Positions 17,632 through 29,400 of a stretch of DNA of 64,000 nt are shown piece after piece. Numbering within the stretch: position 1 is the stretch's first letter; each line of letters opens with the position of its first letter. Origin of the DNA: CAWAHD01 sp963781785 (lineage in GTDB: Bacteria; Planctomycetota; Planctomycetia; Isosphaerales; Isosphaeraceae). The notes below the pieces were generated by a model. It ran no database searches and had not been told where the DNA came from. It saw only the letters and a list, made by a program, of their open reading frames with translations. The translations under genes and the position numbers were made by a program. The stretch spans positions 1,364,001 through 1,428,000 of the forward strand of contig CAWAHD010000005.1 in NCBI GenBank assembly GCA_963781785.1, given 5' to 3'.

Positions 17632-20600
17632 TCACTCAAGCCGATGACCGTTGGCACGGTCAGCCGCAGTCGTGGTGTTGCCGGCGCTCGTATCGTCGAG
17701 CCCATTCGCGCCGAATTCGAGCTCGATCACTTGGTCGATGAGGTCGACGTCCGCCGCCGAACCCAGCGAGACGGCCGCCGTGCCTGCAGCGTTATCACCA
17801 TCGCTCACGTTCAGACTGGGGGTGGTCGCGGTGCTCGGGTTGGTTGGCCGGTTCGAGGTGACGTCGAGACTCGAGACAGGCGCGATGCCGGAGCCAGGCG
17901 TGAGAGGACCCACGCCGATCAAAGGCGGCGGAAGGTTGAGCAGGGCGAACGATGCCGGCGTGGCTCCGGCGGCGGTCGCGGTCACGCTGTACGACCCGAC
18001 CGTGCCGTTGGCCGTGGCGGCGACTGTGACGATACCCCCGCTGATGGCAACGGTCGTTGCCGACAGTGTGGCGGAGGCACCCGCGGTCGGCGCAGCAAAG
18101 GTCACAACTCCGCCGTCGACTGGCTCGCCAGGGTTGTTGGGGGCGACCGTCAGTTCCAGGGAATTCTTGAACGCGGAATTGATCAGCGCGTGCTGCGGAG
18201 TGCTTTGCAGGAGGGAGGTCAACGTGAACCCTTGGCTCTCGAAGGCGCCGATGTCGACTGCGCCAACGCGCCCCTTGCCGCGCTGGTCGGTCGTGGGCAC
18301 GGTCACGCCTGGGATGTTGGCGGCCCCGGCGTTGATCGCGGGACTGCCGGGGAGCAAGGCAATGGTCTGGGTCGGCCCACCATTGTTGGCAAGACCCGTG
18401 GCCAGGAGGGGGTTGGCCACGCCGACCTGGTTGCCGAGCAGGCCATTGGCCAAGCCCCCGGCGCTGCCGGTGCCGACCAGGTTGTAAGTGCCGGAGATGT
18501 TGCCGTCGATCTGGTCGGGCATCGCGACGCTGTTGGCGTCGATGTTGTTCAGTGCGATGAGGGTGTTGTCGAGCGTGGCCGAACCGGCGTTGTAGACACC
18601 ACCGCCCAGGAAGCCCGTCGAGTTGCTGGCGATGGTGACGTTCGTAAACGTGGCCGTGCCGAAGTTGGAGACGCCGCCGCCGTACGCCACCCCGTCCTGG
18701 CTTGACGCCGAGTTCAGGGTGATGGTGTCGTTGATCAGCGTGGCCGTGCCGTCATGCTCAACCCCGCCGCCGTACGCCGGCGCGTTCTCGGCTACCGACC
18801 CGTTCAGCGCGATCGTGTTGCCGATCAAGGTGATCGTCTCCATGGCCACGTTGAAAACGCCGCCGCCGGCCATCGCAAAATTCTGGGTGATGCTGTCGCT
18901 CGTGAGCGTAGCCGAGCGGTGGTTGAAAACGCCGCCGCCCAACTGGATCGCCGAGTTCAGGGTGATGGTGTCGCACAAGAGCGTAGCCGTACCGGCGTTG
19001 AAAACTCCGCCGCCGTCGAGCGTCGCCGAGTTCTTGACGATGATGTCGCGAGTGACCGCGACCGTGCCGGCGTTGAAAATGCCGCCGCCGTTCAACGCAT
19101 TCCCATCGGTAATCGTTAGCCCGCTAATACTCGCGGTCACGCCCGAGCCCACGGTGAACACGCTGAAATTCGACGACGTTCCGCCCCCCCGGATCGTCAG
19201 CACCGACGCCCCGGGGCCGACGATCGATTCGGGCGTCACGGTGTTACTCAGCGTCAATCCGCTCCCCGGAGCGATCGTCCAGACACCGCCCCTGTAGCCA
19301 GCGTCGGTACTGGGGATGGTGAAAGTGATGGTATTGGGAGTCGCCTTTGTGGCGGCGGGGTTCGCATTGATGCTGACGTTGGCCCAGCCCACTGCCGCGC
19401 GGAGAGTGCCGCGATCGTCCGAACCTGTCGTGCTATTGACCACGTAAGTCGAGCTGGCCTCGTAGGCCCCAATGTCGGGCGCCGAGCCGGCGGCCAGGCC
19501 AGCCGGACCTCGAAGCGCACCGCGCTCGTCGGTGGTGGGCACGGTGACGCCAAGAATGGTCACCGACGCGGCGTCGATTGCGGGACTGCCGGGGAGCAAG
19601 GCGATCGTCTGGGTCGGACCATCATTATCAGCGAGGCCGGCCGCGAGGCCCGGACTGACCACGCCGACCAGGTTGCCGAGAAGGCCGCTCGCCAACCCGC
19701 CGGCGCTGCCAGCGCCGATCAAGTTGTGCGTGCCAGAGACGCTTCCGTCGATCTGGTCAGGCACCGGAGCGCTGCCCGCGCCGGTGTTCAAGACCACGAT
19801 GGTGTTGTCGAGCGTCGCCATGCCGGAGTTGGAGACGCCGCCGCCGGAGCCTCCCGCCGAGTTCAGGGCGTTGGTCACGTTGATGAGCGTGGCCGTGCCC
19901 GAGTTGTAAATGCCGCCGCCGTAGAAGCCCGCCGAGTTGCCGGCGATGGTGACGTTGGTGAGCGTGGCCGTGCCCAGGTTGTAGACGCCGCCGCCATCGG
20001 TGCTGGCCGAATTCTGTGCGAAGGTGTCGTTCGTGAGCGTGGCCATCCCGTCGTTGTACACACCGGCGCCAACCGCCCCCGAGTTGGCTGCGACGGTATC
20101 ATTAGTCAATGTGAGCGTGCCGTCGTTGTGGACTCCGCCGCCGGTCGGGGATTTCCCGTCGGTGATTGTCAGTCCGGAAATGCTCGCGATCCCGCCGGCA
20201 CTCACGGTGAATATCGTGAAGTTGGGCGACCCAAGCGGTTCCACTGCCAGCAACGACGCCCCTGGGCCGATGATCGTCACGTTCGAGCTGATCGTCAGGC
20301 CGCTCTTCAACTGGATCGTGCCTGTGACACTGGGGGAGAATGTGATGGTCGGGGGTCCGACCAGGGTCGGGGCGTCGGCGAGCGACGCGGCATAGGCCAG
20401 CGCTTCGCGCAGGCTGGTGAGACCGTCAAACGGGTTCACCGTGTCGGATGCAGTCGTGACCTCCAGGCTGGGCCCCTCGACATTCGACAAGCTGAGCGAC
20501 GCCGGCGAGCCCTCGGTGGTTGTCGCGATGACGACGTACTGCCCTAGCGTGCTGTTCGCCACGGCCGTGACGCTGGCGGTGCCGCCCACGATGTTCGCGG

Positions 20601-22989
20601 TCGTGGCTGAGAGAGAGGCTGAGGCGCCCGATCGGGGCGCTGCGAAGCTGACAATGCCGCCATTGACCGGCTCGACCTGGTTTTTCGCGGCGACGGTGAC
20701 TGCCAGGGCATTTGGGAACGCGGTCGTGAAGGGTGTAGACTGAGGCGTGCTGTTTGCAACGGGGGTCAACCTAAACCCCTGGCTCTCGAAGGAGCCGATG
20801 TCGACGCCGCCGACCCGCGCTTCACCGCGCTGGTCCGTGGTCGGAATCATCACGCCCGAGATGATCGCGACTCCGGCGTCTATGGCCGGACTGCCCGGCA
20901 GCAGCGCCATGGTCGGGGTTGGCCCGCCATAATTGCCCAGCGAGGCGAAGAGCGGGTTGCCCATGCGGGAGTTGGTGAAGTGGGCGAGTTCGCTGCCGTC
21001 ACCGATCAGATCGTGGCTGCCCTTGAGAGTCGACGTGTTGTCGATATCACCGCCCGTGGTGCTGGTTGCCACGATGGTGTTATCAAGTGTCACCGAGCCG
21101 GAATTCGAGAGCCCGCCGCCGGCAGTTGCCGCGTTGCCGGCGATGGTGTCGTCGATCAGCGTTGCCGTTGCGTAGTTGGAAATGCCGCCGCCGAGGAACG
21201 CGGAGTTATCGGCGAACGTGTCGCTCGTGAGTGTTGCCGTTCCGTGGCTGGAGAGACCGCCGCCGTCGATCGACGCCGTGTTATCGGCCACGGTGTCGCC
21301 TGTCAGCGCCAGCGTGCCGTTATTCAACACGCCGCCGCCTTCCGTCGAATGTCCGCCGGTAATCGTCAGCCCTGAGATACTGGCGGTCACGCCGGAATCG
21401 ACGGTGAACACGCTGAAACTCGAGCTCGGCCCGCCGCCCTCGACTTCCAGAAACTTCGTGTCGCCGGTGATGATCACATTCGCACTCAGGACGAGGCCGC
21501 TCTTCAGGTCGATCGTGCCAGTCACGTTCGATCCGAATTGAATCGTGGCATACGGGTTCGCGTCCGCCTGTGTGATGCAGTAGGGCAGGTCACCGGAGAG
21601 CCCGGACCCGCTGCCTGAATTGCCGATGCCCGTGACGGTGTACAGTGCACCGTTGGCCAATGAGAACGACGCCGTCGAGCTCTCGGTGGTCGTCGCCGTG
21701 ACGTGATACGAACCCGTCGTGCCGTTGGCTGCGGCCGTGACGTCGACGGTTCCCAGGGCGATGGTCGCAGTCGTGGCCGAAAGGGTGGCCAGGGATCCGG
21801 AGGTCGGCGCCGCGAAGCTCACCACACCACCGTTAACCGGCTCGTGTGGATTGTTGGCGGTCACGGTGATGGCGAGGGGGTTCGTGAAGGCGTGGTTCAG
21901 ATAGGTCGTCTGCGGCGTACTCGCGACGACGGGCGTTAAAGTGAATCCCTGGCTCTCGAACGCACCGATGTCGATATTGTGGAGCCGCGCTTCACCGCGC
22001 TGGTCGGCAACTGGCGGCGTGCGTCCCTCAATACTCCCCCCGTGGTCGATGGCCGGACTACCCGGCAAGAGGGCCATGGTCTCTGTAGGACCGCCGTAAT
22101 TCCCCAGTGGGGCGAGTAGCGGGTTAACACCCACAAGATTGCCGCCCACGCCGTTGCTGAAACCGCCGGAGCTGGTTGCGTCGTCGATCAGGTTGTTGGT
22201 GCCGAGGATACCCGCGTTGCTCGAGATATCACCGCCCTGGGTGCTGTTGGCCACGATCGTGTTGTAAAGTACGAGGGAGCCGTTGTTGACATTGTAGATA
22301 CCGCCGCCGCCGTTCGGCCCCGCCCAGTTGCCGGCGAAGGTATCGTTGATCAAAGTCGCCTCGCCGGTGTTGGCGAGGCCGCCTCCGACGCCCGCCGGCG
22401 CCGAGTTGGCGGCGAAGGTATCGTTGACGAGTGCGGCGAAGGTGGCGTTGAAAACTGCCCCGCCGAACGGCGATTCATTCTGGGTGAACGTGTCGTCGGT
22501 GAGCGTGAGGAGCTTGCCGTCGTTGGAAACGCCGCCGCCGGCGTCTGGAGAATACCCATTGGCGATCGTCAGGCCCGCGATGCTCGCGGTCACGCCCGAC
22601 TCCACGGTGAACACGCTGGTATCTGTGTCCGCCCCTTCAATCGTCACCGAGTTCCCGACGCCGGTGATCGACACGTTCGCACGCAGGTCAAAGCCGGTGT
22701 TTGTGAGAATCGTGCCGGCGAGGCCGGAGGCGAACTGGATCGAGCTGTTGGGGTTCTCGTTCGCCTGGGTAATGCAGTAGAGCAGGTCGCCGTCCCAGCC
22801 GGCGCCAAGGCCCGAATCGGTGGTGCTGTCGACAGTGTAAAGGTTTCCCGACAGCAACCGACGATCCTCGAGCAGCTCCAAGCGGGGTTTCCGGTTCCAC
22901 CGCAGGGCGGCCCGTGGTCCCGATGTGATCTTCCTATTCCGCCCAAACCGCGAACCGTCGCCGGTGTTCGTCTGCTTGAGGCGCAGCAT
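17632..22989 (-). CDS. giant exported beta-helix surface protein (choice-of-anchor Q type)
   Basis: The product is about 1785 aa. The start at 22989 follows GGGAG by about 8 bases. Residues 38-47 carry L-E-L-L-E-D-R-R-L-L-S, the planctomycete N-terminal export-type motif. The body alternates parallel beta-helix stretches (G-G-G-V-Y-N-x-G-T-A-T-L-T-N-D-T repeated many times) with the block L-L-P-G-S-P-A-I-D and T-D-Q-R-G-x-x-R, then Ig-like domains (E-P-V-N-G-G-V-V-S-F-A-A-P). At least four such modules can be counted. The C-terminus is acidic (V-I-E-L-E-F-G-A-N-G-L). It is likely a cell-surface adhesin or structural protein. The frame is fully open for 5.4 kb, unlike neighbouring indel-rich genes. 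Confidence 0.85.
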   Translation of the reverse strand: MLRLKQTNTGDGSRFGRNRKITSGPRAALRWNRKPRLELLEDRRLLSGNLYTVDSTTDSGLGAGWDGDLLYCITQANENPNSSIQFASGLAGTILTNTGFDLRANVSITGVGNSVTIEGADTDTSVFTVESGVTASIAGLTIANGYSPDAGGGVSNDGKLLTLTDDTFTQNESPFGGAVFNATFAALVNDTFAANSAPAGVGGGLANTGEATLINDTFAGNWAGPNGGGGIYNVNNGSLVLYNTIVANSTQGGDISSNAGILGTNNLIDDATSSGGFSNGVGGNLVGVNPLLAPLGNYGGPTETMALLPGSPAIDHGGSIEGRTPPVADQRGEARLHNIDIGAFESQGFTLTPVVASTPQTTYLNHAFTNPLAITVTANNPHEPVNGGVVSFAAPTSGSLATLSATTATIALGTVDVTAAANGTTGSYHVTATTTESSTASFSLANGALYTVTGIGNSGSGSGLSGDLPYCITQADANPYATIQFGSNVTGTIDLKSGLVLSANVIITGDTKFLEVEGGGPSSSFSVFTVDSGVTASISGLTITGGHSTEGGGVLNNGTLALTGDTVADNTASIDGGGLSSHGTATLTSDTFADNSAFLGGGISNYATATLIDDTIAGNAATAGGGLSNSGSVTLDNTIVATSTTGGDIDNTSTLKGSHDLIGDGSELAHFTNSRMGNPLFASLGNYGGPTPTMALLPGSPAIDAGVAIISGVMIPTTDQRGEARVGGVDIGSFESQGFRLTPVANSTPQSTPFTTAFPNALAVTVAAKNQVEPVNGGIVSFAAPRSGASASLSATTANIVGGTASVTAVANSTLGQYVVIATTTEGSPASLSLSNVEGPSLEVTTASDTVNPFDGLTSLREALAYAASLADAPTLVGPPTITFSPSVTGTIQLKSGLTISSNVTIIGPGASLLAVEPLGSPNFTIFTVSAGGIASISGLTITDGKSPTGGGVHNDGTLTLTNDTVAANSGAVGAGVYNDGMATLTNDTFAQNSASTDGGGVYNLGTATLTNVTIAGNSAGFYGGGIYNSGTATLINVTNALNSAGGSGGGVSNSGMATLDNTIVVLNTGAGSAPVPDQIDGSVSGTHNLIGAGSAGGLASGLLGNLVGVVSPGLAAGLADNDGPTQTIALLPGSPAIDAASVTILGVTVPTTDERGALRGPAGLAAGSAPDIGAYEASSTYVVNSTTGSDDRGTLRAAVGWANVSINANPAATKATPNTITFTIPSTDAGYRGGVWTIAPGSGLTLSNTVTPESIVGPGASVLTIRGGGTSSNFSVFTVGSGVTASISGLTITDGNALNGGGIFNAGTVAVTRDIIVKNSATLDGGGVFNAGTATLLCDTITLNSAIQLGGGVFNHRSATLTSDSITQNFAMAGGGVFNVAMETITLIGNTIALNGSVAENAPAYGGGVEHDGTATLINDTITLNSASSQDGVAYGGGVSNFGTATFTNVTIASNSTGFLGGGVYNAGSATLDNTLIALNNIDANSVAMPDQIDGNISGTYNLVGTGSAGGLANGLLGNQVGVANPLLATGLANNGGPTQTIALLPGSPAINAGAANIPGVTVPTTDQRGKGRVGAVDIGAFESQGFTLTSLLQSTPQHALINSAFKNSLELTVAPNNPGEPVDGGVVTFAAPTAGASATLSATTVAISGGIVTVAATANGTVGSYSVTATAAGATPASFALLNLPPPLIGVGPLTPGSGIAPVSSLDVTSNRPTNPSTATTPSLNVSDGDNAAGTAAVSLGSAADVDLIDQVIELEFGANGLDDTSAGNTTTAADRANGHRLE

Positions 22990-23141
22990 GATCGTTCTCC
23001 CTTCGGGCAACTCGTCGGTTCAGAATTCGTCGATGTGAATTCCAGGACGCTGTGATCGAATGGCAGGGGCCGGTGCCCCCGCATCGCGCTGCGTGATCTG
23101 CGTCCCGGCGGCGGTCATTGACGGCCGCCGGGTGTCGAAGA

Positions 23142-26100
23142 TCAGGCAGGCTGGTAAACCTTGAGCGTCTGCCCAGCAATGGAGACGTTTTGCGGGTCCG
23201 AGAACCAGACCGTGATGGTCATCGAGTGTCCCGAGGGCAGTGGCGCGCTCGAGCCGATGGTGAACTGAATGACCGGCAGGCCGCCGCTTATCGTTCCCAC
23301 GGTGCCCATCGTGCTGCTGCCCAGGCCAACCCCTGTCGGGAGCCCCGAGAAGACCACGTCAAACGTTCCCATGAGTGACGTGCTGCCCGTGTTGGTCAGG
23401 GTCAGTGTCTGCTGATACTGCCCCTTATGGCCGTCGTTTGTCGTGTCGAGGAGCACCGACGACTGTGTCGGCGCAAGCTGTCCGCTGACGTCTGTCGCCA
23501 CGTCGGCCTCGCCGGTGGCCGTGGCGCTGCGGCCTGTGGGGGCGTGTGTCAACTTGATCACCGGATCAAAAAACCCGGATTTCTGGTAGGTGTGGTTCCC
23601 GCTGACCACCAGGCTGCCGGACAGCACCGACACGGTCCCCGTCGTGGCCGCCGTGCCGTCTCCCCAGTTGATCGACGCCGTGTAGCTGGTCGGACTAAAA
23701 AACAGGAGGCTCGGGTCGTTGAACGATGCGACCTGGATCGTCCCGGTGGCGACGTTCGGGAATGCCTGCACCTTGGTGGCCGAGTTCACAGTGATGGTGC
23801 CGGCAGCGGTGTTCGTGAGCTGGAACGACGCGGCCGGAACCCCAGAGCTGGACGGAAGGCTCGCCGAGACAGTGAACGAGCCGGTCGTGCTGTTGGCGAT
23901 GAACGCGGGAGCCGTCGCCACGCCGTTGGCATTGGTCGTCGCGGTCACGGACGTGACGTTGCCCGTGAACGTTCCCCCGGGCTTGCCGGCCGGCGTCGTG
24001 ACGCTGAACGTCACCACCAGGCCGGGGACCGGATTGCCAGAACTGTCTTTCGAGACCACCTGGAAATCGGTGCGGAAGGTGCCGTCGATCGGTGCCGATT
24101 GCGCATTGCCGGCCGTGATGGTGAGCTGCGACGGGGCACCATGGGGTTTGATGGTCTCGGTGCCGTTAACGAACTTGAATGTGTAGTTCGTGGCGGAGAG
24201 CGTCCCCTGGGACACCTTGATCGGATACGTCCCCGCGGGCTGCGTGGCCGCGGTCAAGGCCCCGAACGCAGCGGTCCCCTTGACGACCGACTGGCTATCG
24301 TGGTTGACGAAGCCGGTGGTGGTGTCCGAGGGCGCCGGCAAGGAGGTCTGATCGTGAATGACCTGCATGTTATTGGCCGTGACGGTCAAAACCGCCGGGG
24401 TGACCGTCAGGTTCGCCAGCGCGATGGACACGGCGGCGCGGTCAACTGCGTTGAAGACGGCTTGGATATCGTTCGCAAAGGTCCCGGCACCGAAGGCGGC
24501 GAGGGAGAGGGTCACCGTCGCCACGCCCTGGTTGTTGGTCGTCGCCTGTGCGGAGGCGTACGGCTTCGCGAAGTCGAAGATAACGGGCTTGCCCGGGAGC
24601 GGATTGCCATTTTCGGTCAAGGTCGCGTTCAGAGTGACGCTCCCGCCGTAGGTGCCCGTCACGCTCGGAAGCGAGAGGAACGGCACGTGCGCCTGAGTGT
24701 ATTCATAAGCGCCGATGTCGGTGAACCCGATGAAGCTCCGGACGAACCCGGTGCCGCGCTGGTCGGTGGTCAGGGGCTTGCCCGACACCGGGTCGACGGC
24801 CAGCGTGGCGCTTCCGGCGGCAATCGCCGGACTGCCAGGCAAAAGCGCCACCGTCTGGGTGGGTCCGCCGTTATTAGCGAGCGGGCCGAGATCGGTGATG
24901 GCGACACCGACCTGGTTGCCGGCCACGCCGTTGGCCAGGCCGCCAGAGCCGCCGACGCCGAACAGATTGTAAGAGCTTTCCGCCGCGAGTGTCCCGGCGA
25001 CGTCGTCGGGATTCGTTGTGTCGAAGGGACTGAAGACGCCCAGAACACCGGTCTGGAGGGTGTCGTCGATGTTGCCGGCAACAAGTGAGTTGTTCAGCGT
25101 GACTTTGGGCGTCGAGACATCGATGCCGGCACCGACGGCACTCCCCCAAGACTGGGGACTGCTCAGGCCACCCCAACCTGCGAAGGCGTCGTTGAACGCG
25201 ACGGTCGCGTCCGTGAGCTTTACGGTCCCCGCGTTGGCGTCGAGGCCGCCGCCTGCACCGCCGCCGGGCGAACCGCCCTGGCCGGTGGTGCCAGCCACGG
25301 CGCTAGTCAGACCGCCGCCGTCCGGGCCGGGCAGGCCCCCGATGCCGGCAAGACCTCCGCTCGCCGAGCAGTCCGCGATGGTGGAATTCACGAATGCGAA
25401 CGTGGTACCGTCGGTGGTAGAGTCGGTGAAGACCGCGCCGCCGTTGCCGTCGTTCCCGTTACCGCCGGAGCCGCCGTCACCGCCGATGCCCTCAATGCCG
25501 TTGAAGAGGACCAGGTGCTCACCGTACCAACTAGCCCAGCCATTACCACCTTGGCCACCCGGGCCTCCCGGCCCCCCCGCACCGCCTCTGGCGACGTCGG
25601 CCGAGAACGTGGAGCTGGAGATCTCGATCGAACCAGAGGCCTGGTAAAGGCCGCCGCCCTGACCAATTCCCCCGGTGCCACCGTCTCCTCCGTGCCCGCC
25701 GTTCCCACCAGAACCGGAATCATCAAAACGGTAGTCGCCGTTCCCGCCGGTCCCACCGATCCCACCGTTCCCGCCGTTCCCGCCCACAGCGGCATTGCCA
25801 ACGAAGGCGGTGCCGGTCAATGTGACTCTGCCGGAGCCGACGTAGATTCCGCCCCCCTGTGCCTGCCCCCCGTTCCCTCCCACCTGTCCCGAACCGCCCT
25901 CCTTTCCCGGCACACTATCATACGTGCCGTTCGCACCCCGTGAGCCCTGGGAGCCCTGGGTGCCCATGCCCCCGAGTGCCTGATTCTGCGAGAAGGTGGT
26001 CGCGCCCTCGACCACGACCACGGCACCGCCGTCGACATAGAGCCCACCCCCCTCGGCGCTGCCGTTTGGGCCACCACCCTGGGCCACGTTCCCTGAGACA

Positions 26101-26145
26101 TGCACGTCATCGAGGGTCAAATGCCCCCCTTCGGCGGCCAACGGG
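23142..26145 (-). pseudogene. beta-helix surface protein lacking its 5' end
   Basis: This roughly 1000-codon frame encodes a Gly-rich beta-helix region (N-G-G-N-G-G-I-G-G-T-G-G-N-G type), the module L-L-P-G-S-P-A-I-A, an Ig-like domain, an MBG-like domain (T-V-T-A-N-N-M-Q-V), another Ig-like domain, and a PKD-like repeat (S-I-N-W-G-D-G-T). The C-terminus Q-T-L-K-V-Y-Q-P-A is intact. Upstream of about 26145 the frame runs into the dispersed repeat, and the expected signal region with the L-E-x-R-x-L-L-S motif is missing. The 5' end was therefore removed at the repeat. It lies tandem to the intact homologue at 17.6-23.0 kb. Confidence 0.75.
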
Positions 26146-26396
26146 CTTCGCGGGGTCAGCCTTTGTTTTTGGTTTTTGGGTCGTGCAGGTATCCGCCGGA
26201 CGGAAACGAACGCGCGATCAAAGTCATGCTCCAGGACCAGCGGGGGACGCGCACGGTCGCGATTTTTGGCCTCTGAACGCGGATGACGGTCTGATCGCGC
26301 ACTCGCGCAAGAAGATGGGGAACGGAGAGTCCCGTGGTGCTCCAGGGTCAATCACCGAGCCAACTCTCACCCGGACCGCAACAGATCGACGATCTT
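26146..26396. repeat. dispersed repeat, unbroken copy
   Basis: This copy runs from GGCTTCGCGGGGTCAGCCTT through the T-rich stretch, TATCCGCCGGACGGAAACGA, GATCAAAGTCATGCTCCAGG and GGGGGACGCGCACGGTCG to GATCGACGATCTT. It is the reference for reconstructing the copy split by IS21 at 1005. It sits exactly between a 5'-truncated beta-helix gene and the end of the kinase-WD40 gene. Confidence 0.85.
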
Positions 26397-26408
26397 CCTC
26401 CCTCGACT

Positions 26409-29400
26409 TCATTCCTTGTCATTCTCCGCCTTCGCCGGCGGGGCCGCGTCGAACTGGATCATCGCTTTCGCTTCCTTGTAGGCCAGCCACAGGATCAGGT
26501 CGTCGTAGTAGGTACCATTGGCAAACGGATTCTGCTCGTCTTTCGGCAGCGGCTTCATCTGCGCCGCGGCCGCGATGGCGATATTGCGGGCCTCGTCGGG
26601 CTTTCCTTGTCGGAACAGGCTCATCGCCCGGTAGAACGCCGCAATTCCGTTCGCCATGGGGTTGTTCGGGCCAGCCTTTGCGGCGCCGAGCAGCGCCTCC
26701 TGGGCGGCAGCGTCGTTGCCGCTGCGGTATTCCGCCATGCCGAGGGCCAGTAGTCGCCACTCCGCCCCCTCTCCACCCTTTCCGAGCTCCACCCCCTTGC
26801 GAGCGAGGGCCAGGGCCGCGTCGAGCTCCTCCTTGTTGGCGGAAGGAACGATGCTGCACGCCTTGGCCGCTGGCTCGGCCCTCCACGCAATCGTTGGTGT
26901 CCTTGGCGAACGCGCGGATCCGCTCCAGAGTGGAAGCAAGCTCCTTTTCCTGTCCGAACCACGCCTGAAGAGCGGCCAGCTTCAGAGAGAGCAACGTGTC
27001 CTTCGGATTGGCGGCGGACGCCTTCGCCAGATAGGGGACGCCCTCGCGCGTGCGACCGGCCGACTGATAGGCCGTGGCGAGCTTGGTCAACAAGGAGTCG
27101 GCCGCCTGTTCGGTAACCGCCTTGCGATATTCGGCGATGGCCCGCTCCCAATCCTTTTCGGCCGCGTACAGATCTCCGAGGCCTACAGCCGCTTGCGGGT
27201 GATGCTTGGCCAGTCTGTCGAGAGCCTGCTGGTCGCCGATCACATGATAGGCCGCGGCGAGTCTCGCCCACGGATCGGTGAGCTGCCTGGCCACGAAGCG
27301 GGCAAAAGCGGCCGAGTCTCCGCTCAAGGACAGCCGGAATCGGCCGAGGTTTGCTCCGACGCCATCCCATTCCGGGAATTGCATCTGGAAGGTCAACGTC
27401 GTGCCCGCTGCGAGGGCGACGGGCTTTGACATCGACCAGACCGCCGTACAATTTCCTCCCTCGCCGCTGGCGCCGATATTCCAGTGTCCACCCGCTGTCA
27501 TCGGATACCCTGGTATCTCGTGGTCGGCGCAAGCATTGGCAAACTGTAGCCTGATGGGATCTTTTCGATCCCGTGAGGCGGCGGTCACGTTCCAGAAAGT
27601 CTGAGCGAAGCTGCCCCCCGAGTGCGGCCGGGACCATTTCCGGGCAGCGAGGGGTGCGTGAGCGCTTCGAGGCGAATGGCAGTGAGATCGATGTCGGTCG
27701 CAACGGTCAAAACGACACGATAGCGATCGTTCAGGGGATTGGCGCCGCTGGCGAGGATCGAGTGATCGGGAAGTATGGACAGGGCGGCGCCCAGGCTCTG
27801 ATTTGGCTTCGACCGGCTCGAGGATGGTCCACCACGCACGGTTGTCGATCAGCAGCAGGTCAGTCAGCTCCGCGGCCCAGGTGGAATTCTCCGGTTCCTG
27901 CGCCAGCTTCTGTTCCAGCAACAGGCGGGCTTTCGTCCTCGCCTCGTCGGCCAGGGCCGCATTGCCTTGCGCGGCAAAGCGTCGGGCCCGCGCCACAGCC
28001 AGAGCGATCTGCACGCGCACGTCGTTGAGGGTCAGTTTTTCAAGTTCTTCGAGCGCTTCGTGCAGCCGCGAGTGCCCGGACAACATCCGGATGCGGTTCT
28101 GGAAATCGGCGTTCGATTGCAGCAGGCGTCGCAGTTCTTCGGCGGCTCGGACGGGAGCGTTCCAGACGCTCGGCGCGGCGGACCAGAAGACGCTGCCGCG
28201 GGTTCCTCCAGCCACCAATTGCTTGCCGTCGGGGGAAAACGCCAGCGTGAGCACTTGACCCAGCTCGATGCTGCCGGGATCCAGTTGCATCAGTTGCGCG
28301 CCGCGTCTGGACGTTCCAGAGGCGGACCGTCTGGTCGCTGCCGCCCGACGCCAGGGTGCGACCATCCGGCGAAAACACAAGGGCGAGCACCGCACTGGAA
28401 TGTCCCTCGAGTGTTTCCAGCAGTTTTCCGCTCGCGACGTCCCACAACGGCACGCTGCCGCCAGAACTGGCCACGGCCAGGGTCTTGCCGTCCGGCGAAA
28501 AGGCCACACCCTCGACCATGCGCCGTGCCGATTGACCGCTGGCCAGCATCTCCGGCGGCTCGGGATTCTGGAGCGTCTGCGCCCTTTCCCAGGTCGCGGT
28601 GGACCAAAGGATCGCCGTCCCGTCGCGGCTGCCGCTGGCCAAGAGTCCCGGCGCGCCGGATCCTTCGAGAAGTCGAGAGAAAGACAGAATCCCGTGTGTC
28701 CATCCAGGCGGCGGATCAGCCGGCCTTTGGCGACCTCCCAGACCTTGAGCGGACAGGGAGAACCTCCTGGATCAATCCACCCCTTGGGGCCGAAACCGGC
28801 GGCCAGGTACTTCCCATCGGGCGAAAACGCCAGCGCACCGACGATCCGAGTGTCTTTGCGAGTGTCTTTGTCGCCCAGGAAGTCGGGCAGATCGGTCGCT
28901 CCCGGCAATCGCGCGAGCTCTGTTCCGGCGTCGATGTCCCACAGCGCAACATGGGAAACGTCGGCTTGCCCGCCGTACCCGACAGCCAGTAGACGGTTGT
29001 CGGTGGGCGAGAATGCCACGCTGAAGATGGCGCTGTTGTCGCCGGCCGGCAGTTCCCGCACGAGTCGTCCTGTGGCGGCGTCCCACAGACGTACGCGATT
29101 GCCGCTCGCGCATGCGATCCAGTGGCCATCGGACGAAAAACGTGTCACGAACGACCAACCTTGAGATCGACCTTCCAGTTGTTGAATGGCCGCGCCGCCA
29201 TTTTCCAGGTCCCAGACTCTGGCTGTTTTGTCGTCGCTGGTCGTGATGAGCCGCTTGCAATCGATCGAAAAACGGACGGCTGTGATCGCCCCTCGATGGC
29301 CCTTGAGTGTCACGAGCGCCGCGCTCTTCCGAGCGAGCTTCTGCGCGTCCTGCCAGATCTTGATCGTCCCTTCGGTATCGGCCGTGGCCAGTTTCGCGCC

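Noticed and set aside
17053..18705. 550-aa plus-strand frame over the repeat patch
   Set aside because: It is composed of repeat translation and the antisense of the beta-helix gene.
23427..25088. 553-aa plus-strand frame
   Set aside because: Low-complexity Arg/Gly-rich shadow of the truncated beta-helix gene on the minus strand.
25859..26968. 369-aa plus-strand Pro/Arg-rich frame
   Set aside because: It crosses the repeat and the opposite strand of two genes, and no family is recognisable.
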